A DNA stretch of 54,616 nt from NCBI GenBank assembly GCA_021780375.1, contig JAJXYT010000076.1, positions 1 to 54,616 of the forward strand, in the 5' to 3' direction. The DNA comes from a bacterium (GTDB taxonomy: Bacteria; Verrucomicrobiota; Verrucomicrobiia; Limisphaerales; UBA11358). Each line of letters opens with the position of its first letter. Position 1 is the first letter of the stretch. The notes beneath the pieces are model-generated. The model was not told where the DNA came from, ran no database searches, and saw only the letters and a list, made by a program, of their open reading frames with translations. This document shows, in pieces, positions 8,113-15,603 of this stretch. Position numbers and translations under genes: made by a program.

Positions 8113-8853
8113 ATGCTCGATTCCGATACCAAACGCCGCATTGATACCGCCCGCGACATCCTCGTCGGTAAAGTCCCCGACCCCAAATCCCAGGTGGAGC
8201 AGATCACCATCGCCCTGATTTACAAATTCATGGATGACATGGATGCCGAATCCGAGGAAATGGGCGGCAAGCGCAAGTTCTTTACCGGCGACTTTGCCCG
8301 CTACGGCTGGGCCAAGCTCATGCGCGCCGGTCTTGGCGGGCATGAAACGCTGAATCTCTACGCCGAAGGCATTACCAAGATGCCGGAGAATCCCGGCATT
8401 CCGCCTCTGTTCCGCGACATTTTCAAGAACGCCTATCTGCCTTACCGCGACCCGGAGACGCTCAAGGCCTTTCTCAAAATCATTAACGAGTTCAACTACG
8501 ACCACAGCGAGCGTCTTGGCGAGCCGAAGGCATGGGTAACGGATAATGCCCTTTATGTGAAAGAACTTCTCAAGCCTGTCGACCTAAAATTTTTGGAGCA
8601 AGCGTTACGGAATCTCAATCTAAACTCATATGCCAAGGTGGGTGGGCAACCATCCATTTCTCAATCAACGGTCCTTGAACGCAAAATTGCTCTACCGAAC
8701 CTTGATACCCAACGCTCAATCGTCGCCGAGATCGAAGCCGAGCAGGCGCTAGTTGCCGCCAACCGCGAATTGATTGCCCGGTTCGAGCAAAAAATCCAGT
8801 CCACCCTCGCCCGCATCTGGGGCGAAAAGAGTGAAATTGAAGGCACGGCTTAA
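8113..8853 (+). pseudogene. In-frame chimera: HsdM N-terminus joined to HsdS C-terminus
   Basis: Residues 1 to about 137 are the N-terminal helical domain of a type I methyltransferase subunit HsdM ('DTKRRIDTARDILVGK', 'EQITIALIYKFMDDMDAES', 'PPLFRDIFKNAYLPYRDPETL', 'NYDHSERLGE'). Directly after it, with no linker, the sequence becomes the end of a specificity subunit HsdS: 'WVTDNALYVKELL', 'SISQSTVLERKIALPNLDTQRSIV' and the conserved-helix repeat 'EAEQALVAANRELIARFEQKI'. The SAM-binding and NPPF catalytic core of HsdM and most of HsdS are missing. The junction near 8520-8530 keeps the frame for 246 codons. It may be a decayed locus, an assembly collapse, or a residual protein; no methylase activity is possible. 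Confidence 0.85.
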
Positions 8854-8877
8854 AACCATGCCAAGCTGCATATCGCC

Positions 8878-9396
8878 ATGCCTACTCCACCAATTCTTTC
8901 GTATGACAATGTCCTCGCAGAATTAAATGGACTCCGTCACCTTCTGCTTGGAAACGGGTTCAGTATCGCCTGTCGTCCCGATGTGTTCAGGTACGACACA
9001 CTGTTCAGCCGTGCCGATTTCTCAGAACTTGCGCGAGCCCGACAAGCATTTGATAGGCTCAACACAAGAAATTTTGAAGCCATCATCCGAGCACTCCGCA
9101 GCTTCGCTCTGCTTGCTGGTATTTATGCGCCAGGCGACGCTACCGCCCAGACAAATGCAGCAGAAGACGCTAACTCGTTGAGAGAGGTATTGGTAAGCGC
9201 GGTGGCGGGTTCTCATCCAGATCGTCCACACGATATTCTCCCGGAAGAATATCTGAAGTGCCGTCATTTTCTCCGTGGATACCGAAGTATCAACACCCTG
9301 AATTACGACCTGCTGCTTTATTGGGCATTAATGCAAAATGAGCTTGGAGATGAGGAAATACCCTGTGATGATGCATATAAATTTTCCTGGCATTGA
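8878..9396 (+). pseudogene. DUF4917 family protein, C-terminally truncated
   Basis: The 172 residues start with 'LLLGNGFSIACRPDVFRYDTLF' and continue with 'LNTRNFEAIIRALRSF' and 'FRSINTLNYDLLLYWALM'-like text (seen as RSINTLNYDLLLYW), which match the N-terminal half of DUF4917 proteins. The LLLGNGFS loop resembles the nucleotide loop of SIR2-like defence proteins; that link is my inference. Family members are usually over 300 residues, so this copy ends early, at 'DDAYKFSWH' and a TGA, where a longer domain should follow. It lies in a block of other truncated defence genes and is probably the product of the same kind of deletion. Confidence 0.65.
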
Positions 9397-9435
9397 ATCC
9401 CTCCACCAAACCCTCCAAAAGCAATACGTCACCGC

Positions 9436-9600
9436 ATGAAACAAAAAATTTACGAGCCAATCAGGGAATTTGAGCGGCACCGCAGTTATTGTCAGCCGTA
9501 TCTGGCCTGGTACATCCTCGACAGCCAGATTGATGCCCCAGTTTATGACTTTTACGCCCTGACGCCGGCCGAAATCAAAATCGTGGAATCCGTGAAATGA
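9436..9600 (+). pseudogene. C-terminal tail of an Eco57I/PglX-like DNA methyltransferase
   Basis: A 54-codon frame ends with 'DSQIDAPVYDFYALTPAEIKIVE', close to the 'IDxLVYxLYGLTxEEIxIVE' ending of class 1 (N6-adenine) methyltransferase and type IIG/BREX PglX proteins. Nothing upstream in this frame resembles the methylase core, and the preceding bases belong to the end of the truncated DUF4917 gene. The stop overlaps the RhuM start by four bases (ATGA), as expected for the original operon end. The assignment rests on the tail motif alone. Confidence 0.45.
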
Positions 9601-10628
9601 AACCGAAATCCGAACTGATTCTCTATCAGACCGAGGACAACCGGACGCGCATTGAAGTGCGGCTGGAGAACGAAACGGTCTGGCTGACCCAAAACCAGAT
9701 GGCGGCGTTGTTTCAGACCACCCAGCAAAACATCAGCCTGCACCTCCAAAACATCTACGCAGAGGGCGAATTGCAGCCGGAAGCAACTCACAAGGAATTC
9801 TTGTCACTTCGCCGGGAGGGAAACCGTAATGTCCAGCGCCAGCTCGATTTCTACAACCTCGACGTCATTATTTCGGTCGGCTACCGGGTAAAGTCGCAAC
9901 GTGGCACGCAGTTCCGCGTCTGGGCCACGCAGCGGTTGCATGAATACATCGTCAAAGGGTTCACGCTGGACGATGAGCGGTTGAAAGAGGGCGGCACGAG
10001 GAACGAGTATTACGACGAACTGCTCCAGCGCATCCGGGAAATCCGGCTCTCGGAACGGAATTTCTACCGGAAGATTTGCGACATCTACCGGACGAGTGTG
10101 GATTACGATCCGAGCGCGGAGATGACGCAGCGGTTTTTCCAGACGGTGCAGAACAAGATGCATTGGGCCATCCACGGCCGCACGGCGGCGGAGGTGATTC
10201 ACCAGCGGGCCGACGCCACGAAGCACGGCATGGGCTTGACCTCGTGGAAAGGTACAAAGCCGCGCAAGCCGGACGTGGCCATCGCCAAGAATTACCTTAC
10301 CGGGGAGGAATTGAAGAAATTGAGCCTCATCGTCACGCAATATCTGGACTTCGCCGAATTGCAGGCGCTGGAGCGCCGTCCCATGACGATGCACGACTGG
10401 ATCGCCAAGCTGGACGCCTTCCTGCGCGCCGGCGACCGGGACATTCTGGAGCACGCGGGAAGCATTTCCGCCGGGGAAGCAAAGCGGAAAGCGGAACTGG
10501 AGTTTGACAAGTTCGACCGGCAACGCCGCCGGGTAGAGGACGCCCAAGCCGACGCGCAATTTGCCCGGGAAGTCGAAGACCTGGCGAAGAAAGCGAAGCA
10601 ACTTAAACCGCCCAAGCGGAAGAAATGA
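9597..10628 (+). CDS. RhuM family protein
   Basis: The 343-residue protein is full length for the RhuM (virulence protein RhuM) family: 'ENETVWLTQNQMAALFQTTQQNISLHLQNIYAEGEL', 'YNLDVIISVGYRVKSQRGTQFRVWATQRL', 'YIVKGFTLDDERLK', 'FYRKICDIYRTSVDYDP' and a charged C-terminal helix. The N-terminus resembles an HTH DNA-binding domain. RhuM genes are often placed inside type I restriction operons between hsdM and hsdS; here it is the only gene of the island that looks intact. Its molecular role is not settled. It overlaps the methylase tail upstream and a 23-codon remnant downstream. Confidence 0.85.
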   Translation: MKPKSELILYQTEDNRTRIEVRLENETVWLTQNQMAALFQTTQQNISLHLQNIYAEGELQPEATHKEFLSLRREGNRNVQRQLDFYNLDVIISVGYRVKSQRGTQFRVWATQRLHEYIVKGFTLDDERLKEGGTRNEYYDELLQRIREIRLSERNFYRKICDIYRTSVDYDPSAEMTQRFFQTVQNKMHWAIHGRTAAEVIHQRADATKHGMGLTSWKGTKPRKPDVAIAKNYLTGEELKKLSLIVTQYLDFAELQALERRPMTMHDWIAKLDAFLRAGDRDILEHAGSISAGEAKRKAELEFDKFDRQRRRVEDAQADAQFAREVEDLAKKAKQLKPPKRKK

Positions 10629-11328
10629 GCACACACACCCGGCTTGGCCGCATCCTGAAAATCAAACCCTCCGTCGTTCCTCAGTTGGAACTATGAAGGA
10701 CAGGCGCTGGAGACCTGACTCATTTTGAGCAAATACTTTGTTCACCCGCGCTTGCGTCAGATCCGTTGGCAATGCCGATACTGTGAAATTTGCGAAACTC
10801 CGGCAGCGACACACAGTTGCTACTTTTTGACCATCCTGAGAGGCAAATTTGACACGTGACCAGCCTTCGCCCAAAGGCTACGGCTCGGCAAGCCAGCCAT
10901 TCGCAAGAGGATCTACCTCGGCAAACAGAGGACAGTGGCAGCATTACAGAAAAATTATTTTGCGGCGTTGGAACGCCTCATTTCAATCTGCTGAAACCCA
11001 AAACAAACCTGCAACGACTTTTTGCAGTTGTGTTTGCACCAGATTAAATTCTCATAATGCTGACTCGATCTGCTTCTGCCCTTAACAGCGGTTTCGACGG
11101 CCGTTGGTGGCGAGTAAGCAAAGACCATCCTTTCCGAGAATGCGCTGCCTCTGCTTGAATTGCCGGGTGGCTGGCCGGCAGCGCTGCTGGCGCAGCGGCG
11201 ATTGCGCCATAAACGTTCCAAAGACAGTTACCAGTTCGTGTTCTGGCTGATCGAACCACAGAGAGCTTTGGGTTCTTGGCGGTTGACAACGGCTTGACAG
11301 GGCCGCTTGTAAAACATAGTTTAACATC
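10629..11328. other. Long intergenic stretch with possible gene remnants
   Basis: A frame of 23 codons at 10625-10696 (MSTHTRLGRILKIK..) overlaps the RhuM stop by four bases and may be the first residues of a lost hsdS or similar gene. Further on, around 11140-11300, one plus frame reads LPLLELPGGWPAALLAQ and 'DSYQFVFWLIEPQRALGSW', which looks like the end of a protein I cannot name. No intact gene, RNA or repeat was recognised between them. Confidence 0.4.
11294..11322 (+). promoter_or_regulatory. Candidate promoter of the AbrB-Doc module
   Basis: A perfect TTGACA (11294-11299) is followed after 17 bases by TAGTTT (11317-11322). A second TTGACA lies at 11283-11288. The ATG of the antitoxin is at 11329, so transcription from this promoter would start at or next to the start codon and no Shine-Dalgarno sequence is present: the message may be leaderless. 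The AAAC-ATA-GTTT near-palindrome over the -10 region could be an operator for the antitoxin. Confidence 0.35.
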
Positions 11329-11556
11329 ATGACCAAGACAATTAGCAGGATCGGCAACTCCCAGGGGCTGATGTTTGATTCCGCGCTGATGGATCTGGCG
11401 CGCCTCAAAGTGGGCGACCAGGTGAGCATCACGGTTCACGAAGGCGGTTCGATCGTGTTGACGCCGCTGCGGCCGAAGGTGGCGCGCGCAAAAGTGTCGC
11501 GGGTCATCCAAGCGACGATGAGGGATTACGCCCGGACGATGAAGAGGCTGGCATGA
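11329..11556 (+). CDS. AbrB/MazE-type antitoxin
   Basis: The 75-residue protein starts 'MTKTISRIGNSQGLMFDSALMDLARLKVGDQVSI', the swapped-hairpin fold of SpoVT-AbrB/MazE proteins, which bind operator DNA and neutralise a toxin with the C-terminal tail. The tail here (residues 50-75) is basic. The stop overlaps the start of the Doc-like toxin by four bases. Doc toxins are classically paired with Phd antitoxins, but AbrB-type partners are also known. It probably represses its own promoter together with the toxin. Confidence 0.85.
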   Translation: MTKTISRIGNSQGLMFDSALMDLARLKVGDQVSITVHEGGSIVLTPLRPKVARAKVSRVIQATMRDYARTMKRLA

Positions 11557-11960
11557 ACGCCACGCCGGAGAATTGTTTCCATCTCACGGTGGACATCGTG
11601 CGGGAGATTCACGCCGGGGCGGTTGCGCAGTTTGGCGGGTCGGACGGCGTGCGGGAAATGGCCCTGCTCGAATCGGCCGTGGGTGCGCCGCAAGCCAGTT
11701 TTGGCGGCAAGTCGCCTTACAAGGATCTGGCCGAGGTGGCGGCGGCGTATCTGTTTTATCTGTGCCGGAATCATCCGTTCATTGACGGCAATAAACGGGC
11801 GGCGCTGGGCGCGTGCCTCGTCTTCCTGCGGTTGAACGGCATTAAACCAAAGGCCGACGGGCCGGAGTGGGAGGCTTTGACTTTGGCTGTGGCCGCCAGC
11901 GCAATTGACAGAGACCAGACCACCCTCCGGCTCCGAAAGCTTCTTAGGAAACGGAAATGA
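11553..11960 (+). CDS. doc: Doc-type (Fic fold) toxin
   Basis: The 135-residue product carries the Doc/Fic signature 'HPFIDGNKRAAL' starting at H74 (HxFx(D/E)GNKR), preceded by 'DGVREMALLESAVGAPQASFGG' and 'YKDLAEVAAAYLFYLCRNHP', the usual Doc layout. Doc of phage P1 phosphorylates EF-Tu and stops translation; the catalytic histidine, aspartate and the GNKR loop are all kept here, so the toxin looks active. It is translationally coupled to the AbrB-type antitoxin and lies at the edge of the damaged defence island. Confidence 0.9.
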   Translation: MNATPENCFHLTVDIVREIHAGAVAQFGGSDGVREMALLESAVGAPQASFGGKSPYKDLAEVAAAYLFYLCRNHPFIDGNKRAALGACLVFLRLNGIKPKADGPEWEALTLAVAASAIDRDQTTLRLRKLLRKRK

Positions 11961-12155
11961 ACGCGCCGGGTCTGAACCCGGCTTTGGACGTCTTGTTCTC
12001 CGCCAGCTTCGACCGCACGTCCGGTCCCTGTCCGTGGTCATGAAATCCATGCCCATCAGGGTTCATCTGTGGCTCATTTCAGGCATCTTAACGCCTCAGA
12101 TCAGCCGTGAGAGTCCGGGGACCCGGGTGGGCGGCGACGGCAGGTTCGGCCCGTC

Positions 12156-12485
12156 TTACACGCCAATGTGGCCATGCGCATCAAGGGTAACATTTGGCGC
12201 CCATACGACTTCCCAGCGGTAGCCGTCGGGATCGGAAGAATATCCGCTGTGGCCGCCCCGGAATACATCTTGCGCCGGCTTTTCGATTTTACCACCGGCC
12301 CTTTCGGCAAACGCCAACACCTCGGCGACTGCTTCCTTCTTCCTGACGTTATGCCCGAGAGTAATCACTGAAAGTCCTTTCCCGGGCGCCACCCGCGGGT
12401 CCACATCCTCCGCAAGTTTCTTCAACGGATACAGCGCCAGCCGCGTGCCGGCAGTCTTGAAGAACGCGATGTCATCGCTAATCAT
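12156..12485 (-). CDS. VOC (glyoxalase-like) protein, N-terminally short
   Basis: The 109 residues read 'DIAFFKTAGTRLALYPLKKLAEDVDP', 'VITLGHNVRKKEAVAEVLAFAERAGGKIEKPAQ' and 'GGHSGYSSDPDGYRWEVVWAP', typical of small VOC proteins. Family members usually have about 25 more residues with the first beta-alpha unit (a metal ligand strand and 'FYxxLGW'). Upstream in this frame a TGA lies two codons before the ATG at 12485, and neighbouring frames do not restore the missing part. The gene is therefore probably 5'-truncated. The remaining 'DPDGYRWEVVW' ends with the glutamate metal ligand. Substrate unknown. Confidence 0.65.
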   Translation of the reverse strand: MISDDIAFFKTAGTRLALYPLKKLAEDVDPRVAPGKGLSVITLGHNVRKKEAVAEVLAFAERAGGKIEKPAQDVFRGGHSGYSSDPDGYRWEVVWAPNVTLDAHGHIGV

Positions 12486-12611
12486 CGCTCATTCGCGCCG
12501 TTCATGCCGATGAGCGGTTAAAACATTCTGCCATGACAATCGTGCCGCTTTCGTGTAGGTCTAATTTAAACGCGTGAAGGATTTTACACCCGAAAACCAT
12601 CGGCCGGCATC

Positions 12612-13649
12612 ATGAAAGCCGCCTTGCTCACCGGCATCAGGAAATTTGAAACGCGACAGCTCCCGGAACCAAACCTGGCCAAGGACACCGATGTCCTGAT
12701 CCGCATCAAAATGGTAGGCGTCTGCGGCTCGGACATTCACTATTACACCACCGGCCGGATCGGTTCGCAGGTTATCCAGTTTCCGTTCACCGTCGGACAC
12801 GAAGCCGCCGGCATCGTGGAGCAGGTCGGGACCAAGGTGACCCGGGTAAAACCCGGCCAGCGCATCGCGATTGATCCGGCGGTGTATTGCGGCCAATGCG
12901 ACCAATGCCGGGCCGGCCGGGAAAATACCTGCCGGGAACTTCTTTTTCTGGGATGCCCGGGCCAATTGGCAGGCGCGCTATGCGAATATCTGGTTTTACC
13001 CGAATTTTGTTGTTTCCCGATCAAAGACCGGACGACCTTCGAGCAGGCGACTTTGTCCGAACCGCTGGCCATCGCCGTTTATGCGGTGGAACGGTCCCAT
13101 CTCCCGACCAAAGCCAGTGTTGCCATCCTCGGCGCCGGTCCCATCGGGATGTCGGTCTTTCAGGTCTTGCGGGCCAACCACGTGGGCGATGTTTTCATCA
13201 CGGAAAAAATCCCGGACCGATTGAAATTCGCGCAACAACTAAAACCCGAATACTGCGGCAATCCGGACCGCGCGGACGTGGTCGGGGAAATTTCGAAAGC
13301 CGCACCGTTGTTGCTGGATGCCGTTTTTGAGTGCAGCGGTGACCGGATGGCCTATGACCAGGCGGTGCGCTTGCTGAAGCCGGGCGGGACCATGGCACTC
13401 GTCGGCATCCCGGAATTCGACGCGGTCTCTTTTCCCATCCACGATCTGCGCCGGAAGGAAATCACCGTCCTCAACGTCCGCCGGCAGGCGCATTGCACGC
13501 AAAAGGCGATTGATTGGCTTGAAGCCAAAAAAATCAACCTGGACGCGATGGTGACCCATCATTTTTCATTGGCAGAAACCAAACGGGCCTTTGATCTGGT
13601 GGCCCATTATCGTGACGGCGTCATGAAAGCGATGATTCACGTGGAGTAA
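12612..13649 (+). CDS. Zinc-dependent sorbitol/threonine dehydrogenase-like enzyme
   Basis: The 345-residue protein is a medium-chain dehydrogenase. Catalytic zinc ligands fit C38 ('GVCGSD'), H63 and E64 ('GHEAAG'); the structural zinc lobe is 'CGQCDQCRAGRENTC'; the NAD(P) fold is 'VAILGAGPIGMSVFQVL'. The closest class by eye is polyol (sorbitol/xylitol) or threonine dehydrogenase, which oxidises a secondary alcohol with NAD. The gene stands alone, with a small hairpin (CCGCC-TAAA-GGCGG, 13663-13677) shortly after the stop that could end transcription. Substrate cannot be fixed from sequence. Confidence 0.9.
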   Translation: MKAALLTGIRKFETRQLPEPNLAKDTDVLIRIKMVGVCGSDIHYYTTGRIGSQVIQFPFTVGHEAAGIVEQVGTKVTRVKPGQRIAIDPAVYCGQCDQCRAGRENTCRELLFLGCPGQLAGALCEYLVLPEFCCFPIKDRTTFEQATLSEPLAIAVYAVERSHLPTKASVAILGAGPIGMSVFQVLRANHVGDVFITEKIPDRLKFAQQLKPEYCGNPDRADVVGEISKAAPLLLDAVFECSGDRMAYDQAVRLLKPGGTMALVGIPEFDAVSFPIHDLRRKEITVLNVRRQAHCTQKAIDWLEAKKINLDAMVTHHFSLAETKRAFDLVAHYRDGVMKAMIHVE

Positions 13650-13815
13650 AAAGGCAGGGTGCCGCCTAAAGGCGGAACTCCGAGCGAATTCAGGACAGCA
13701 CCGGTTGTTTTGTCAGGGTGACAGGCCAGCCCGACTGTGATAGCGTGAATCAGGCGGCTCGGGCCGTTCCGGGCCCCAGCAACAGCCACCAACCACTAAC
13801 CAGGAGACTGAAACC

Positions 13816-14235
13816 ATGAATGCGATTGCAGAACAAGAGGAAGTCTGGGTTGCCAGTGTGGAGGACAAACCGGGCGCATTGGGAAACAAGCTGGCCACGC
13901 TCGCCGAGGCCGGGGCTGACCTCGGTTTCATCATCGCGCGCCGATCACCTGAGAAGCCGGGGATGGGCGTGGTGTTTGTCACCCCGCTGCGCGGCGACCA
14001 GGAGATCGACGCGGCTACGGAGGAAGGGTTCACCGTCAGTAACCACCTGCATTCGTTGCAGGTAAAAGGGCAGAATGACCCCGGCATCGCCGCCAGGGTG
14101 ACGCAGAAGATGGGTCAGGCCGGCCTGAACCTGCGCGGCTTCTCCGGCGCGGTCATCGGCACGCAGTTCATTCTGCATCTGGCCTTTGACACCGAGGATG
14201 CGGTTCAGAAAGCCATCGCCGTGCTGCAGCCGTGA
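13816..14235 (+). CDS. Tandem ACT-domain protein
   Basis: The 139-residue protein consists of two ACT-like halves: 'WVASVEDKPGALGNKLATLAEAGADLGFIIAR' (residues 10-41) and 'NDPGIAARVTQKMGQAGLNLRGFSGAVIGTQFILHLAF' (residues 87-123). ACT domains bind amino acids and regulate enzymes; a free-standing pair suggests a small-molecule sensor. No enzyme domain is attached and no obvious partner is next to it. AGGAG lies about 10 bases before the ATG. The stop lies just before the UPF0158 gene, which is probably in the same transcript. Confidence 0.8.
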   Translation: MNAIAEQEEVWVASVEDKPGALGNKLATLAEAGADLGFIIARRSPEKPGMGVVFVTPLRGDQEIDAATEEGFTVSNHLHSLQVKGQNDPGIAARVTQKMGQAGLNLRGFSGAVIGTQFILHLAFDTEDAVQKAIAVLQP

Positions 14236-14261
14236 AGTCCAAGCAAGGCTGGAGTCGCTGT

Positions 14262-14759
14262 ATGAACCCACTCGCCAAACTGAGCGCGTTGACGGATGCG
14301 CTCGAGTTCGAGTCCGTGGAGCGGCGCACCTATTTTGACCGGTACACCGGCCGGGTCGTCAGCGTGGCGGATGAGATCCTGAGCGCCGTGGAAGAGGGCA
14401 ACGACAAAGCGTTGACGAGCGTGCCGGGTTGGCAGAAGGAAGAAGTCGAAACGGCACGGGCGATTGTGAACCACAGCGGGGACCGCTTCATTGATCCGCC
14501 GGGCAAGTTTGAGTTCAACGAATACCGTCACATGGAGCGATTCATCGCGTCCTTGCCCGACACGAAAGCCGCGGAACAACTTTGGCGTGCGATCAAGGGC
14601 CACGGCGCTTTCCACCGTTTCAAGGACACGCTCTACCGGCTGGGGATTCAGGACCAATGGTTCGGATTCCGTGACGAGGCCATGAAGGCGTTCGTGATCG
14701 GCTGGGCCGAGGTGAACCACGTGCCCTACGAAGATGACATCAAAAACGGCAAAGGTTAA
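14262..14759 (+). CDS. UPF0158 family protein
   Basis: I chose the ATG at 14262 because GGAG precedes it by 7 bases; a GTG ten codons upstream overlaps the previous stop. The 165-residue product shows the UPF0158 pattern: 'YFDRYTGRVVSV', 'RFIDPPGKFEFNEYRHMERFI', 'LWRAIKGHGAFHRFKDTLYRLGIQDQWFGFRDEAMKAFVIGWAEVN'. The family is widespread and cytoplasmic but has no established function. It follows the ACT-domain gene closely. Confidence 0.85.
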   Translation: MNPLAKLSALTDALEFESVERRTYFDRYTGRVVSVADEILSAVEEGNDKALTSVPGWQKEEVETARAIVNHSGDRFIDPPGKFEFNEYRHMERFIASLPDTKAAEQLWRAIKGHGAFHRFKDTLYRLGIQDQWFGFRDEAMKAFVIGWAEVNHVPYEDDIKNGKG

Positions 14760-14852
14760 AGGCCAAGGGCTCCCGTCTTCGTTTCACTACGACGCGGCCA
14801 GGAAGGCAGAAGGCGGAGGGCTCCCGTCATCACCCGGGCTGCGCCGCCGCAG

Positions 14853-15290
14853 TTATCGCAACTGCTCCCATTTGACGCTCGTGGAACGGCGGCCCGTCTC
14901 GAAGAACTCTCTGACCACCTCCCGGGCCTGCGAGGTCGGGATGAGATTGTGCCGGGGTATCTCGGTGTGACGCGTGTCGAGAAAGAAAAAAACCACTCCG
15001 CGCTTCGCCGGGCTGCCGCCGACGGTGATGAAACAGGACTCGGGCGCGTCCGGCTCCGGGCGCTTGATGCTGACAAAGCTCTCGTGCAGGCCGATCCCGA
15101 TTCCGACCTGGTAACCATGGGCATAGATGGCCACAATGATGGGATGCCCCGGGGTGCAACGCGCGGCGACCTGGTGGAGCGCCTGGTCAAGCTCATGGCG
15201 CGTCGAAACCTCAACCGGAGGCTCTGCTTCTGACCATTGCACTGTCGCGGTGATGGCGGTCATGGGTGGACGCGGGCTGCTGCCCGACAT
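14853..15290 (-). CDS. Imm1-like immunity protein
   Basis: The frame extends upstream to a GTG at 15389, but the coding signal begins near the ATGs at 15290 or 15263; I give 15290 without a strong ribosome site. The text 'TRHELDQALHQVAARC', 'HGYQVGIGIGLHESFVSI', 'PESCFITVGGSPAKRGVVFFFL', 'TEIPRHNLIPTSQAREVVREFFETG' and 'KWEQL' resembles the Imm1 immunity family that neutralises polymorphic (contact-dependent or T6SS) nuclease toxins. No toxin gene is near, so it would be an orphan. Family assignment is by pattern only. Confidence 0.6.
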   Translation of the reverse strand: MSGSSPRPPMTAITATVQWSEAEPPVEVSTRHELDQALHQVAARCTPGHPIIVAIYAHGYQVGIGIGLHESFVSIKRPEPDAPESCFITVGGSPAKRGVVFFFLDTRHTEIPRHNLIPTSQAREVVREFFETGRRSTSVKWEQLR

Positions 15291-15440
15291 CCACAGCTCT
15301 AGCCACAGCGGGCGGATGAGGCAAGAACCAATGCGCGACTTCCCGGCAATACTTTTGAACCCAAGCCCACGAACTGAACAAAGCGGCACGAACCGTCCCA
15401 GGTCCGAAATTCAACCACCGCGGGCCCGGAGAACCCTGCG

Positions 15441-15467
15441 ATATACGATATACGATATACGATTTGA
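15441..15467. repeat. Degenerate 7-nt-period array
   Basis: ATATACG repeats three times with a 7-nt period. The gap 15291-15603 otherwise holds two copies of a 'ctttgcggttaaa' phrase (15485-15500 and around 15561-15574) and no gene; the same phrase occurs near 3596. Confidence 0.65.
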
Positions 15468-15603
15468 AAGCAGTTCTTTGCGCGGTCTTTGCGGTTAAAG
15501 GAGCGGTTTCTTTGCTTCGTTTGCTTCTGTGGAAAAAAATCTCTGCGGTCTTTGCGCGGTCGTTGCGGTTAAATTTTTTGATTTATTTCACTCTCATCAC
15601 GCC

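Noticed and set aside
1030-11328. tRNA or other RNA genes in the intergenic stretches
   Set aside because: I found no cloverleaf-like arms with a GTTCRA-type loop in the gaps I read; a covariance search would be needed to exclude them.
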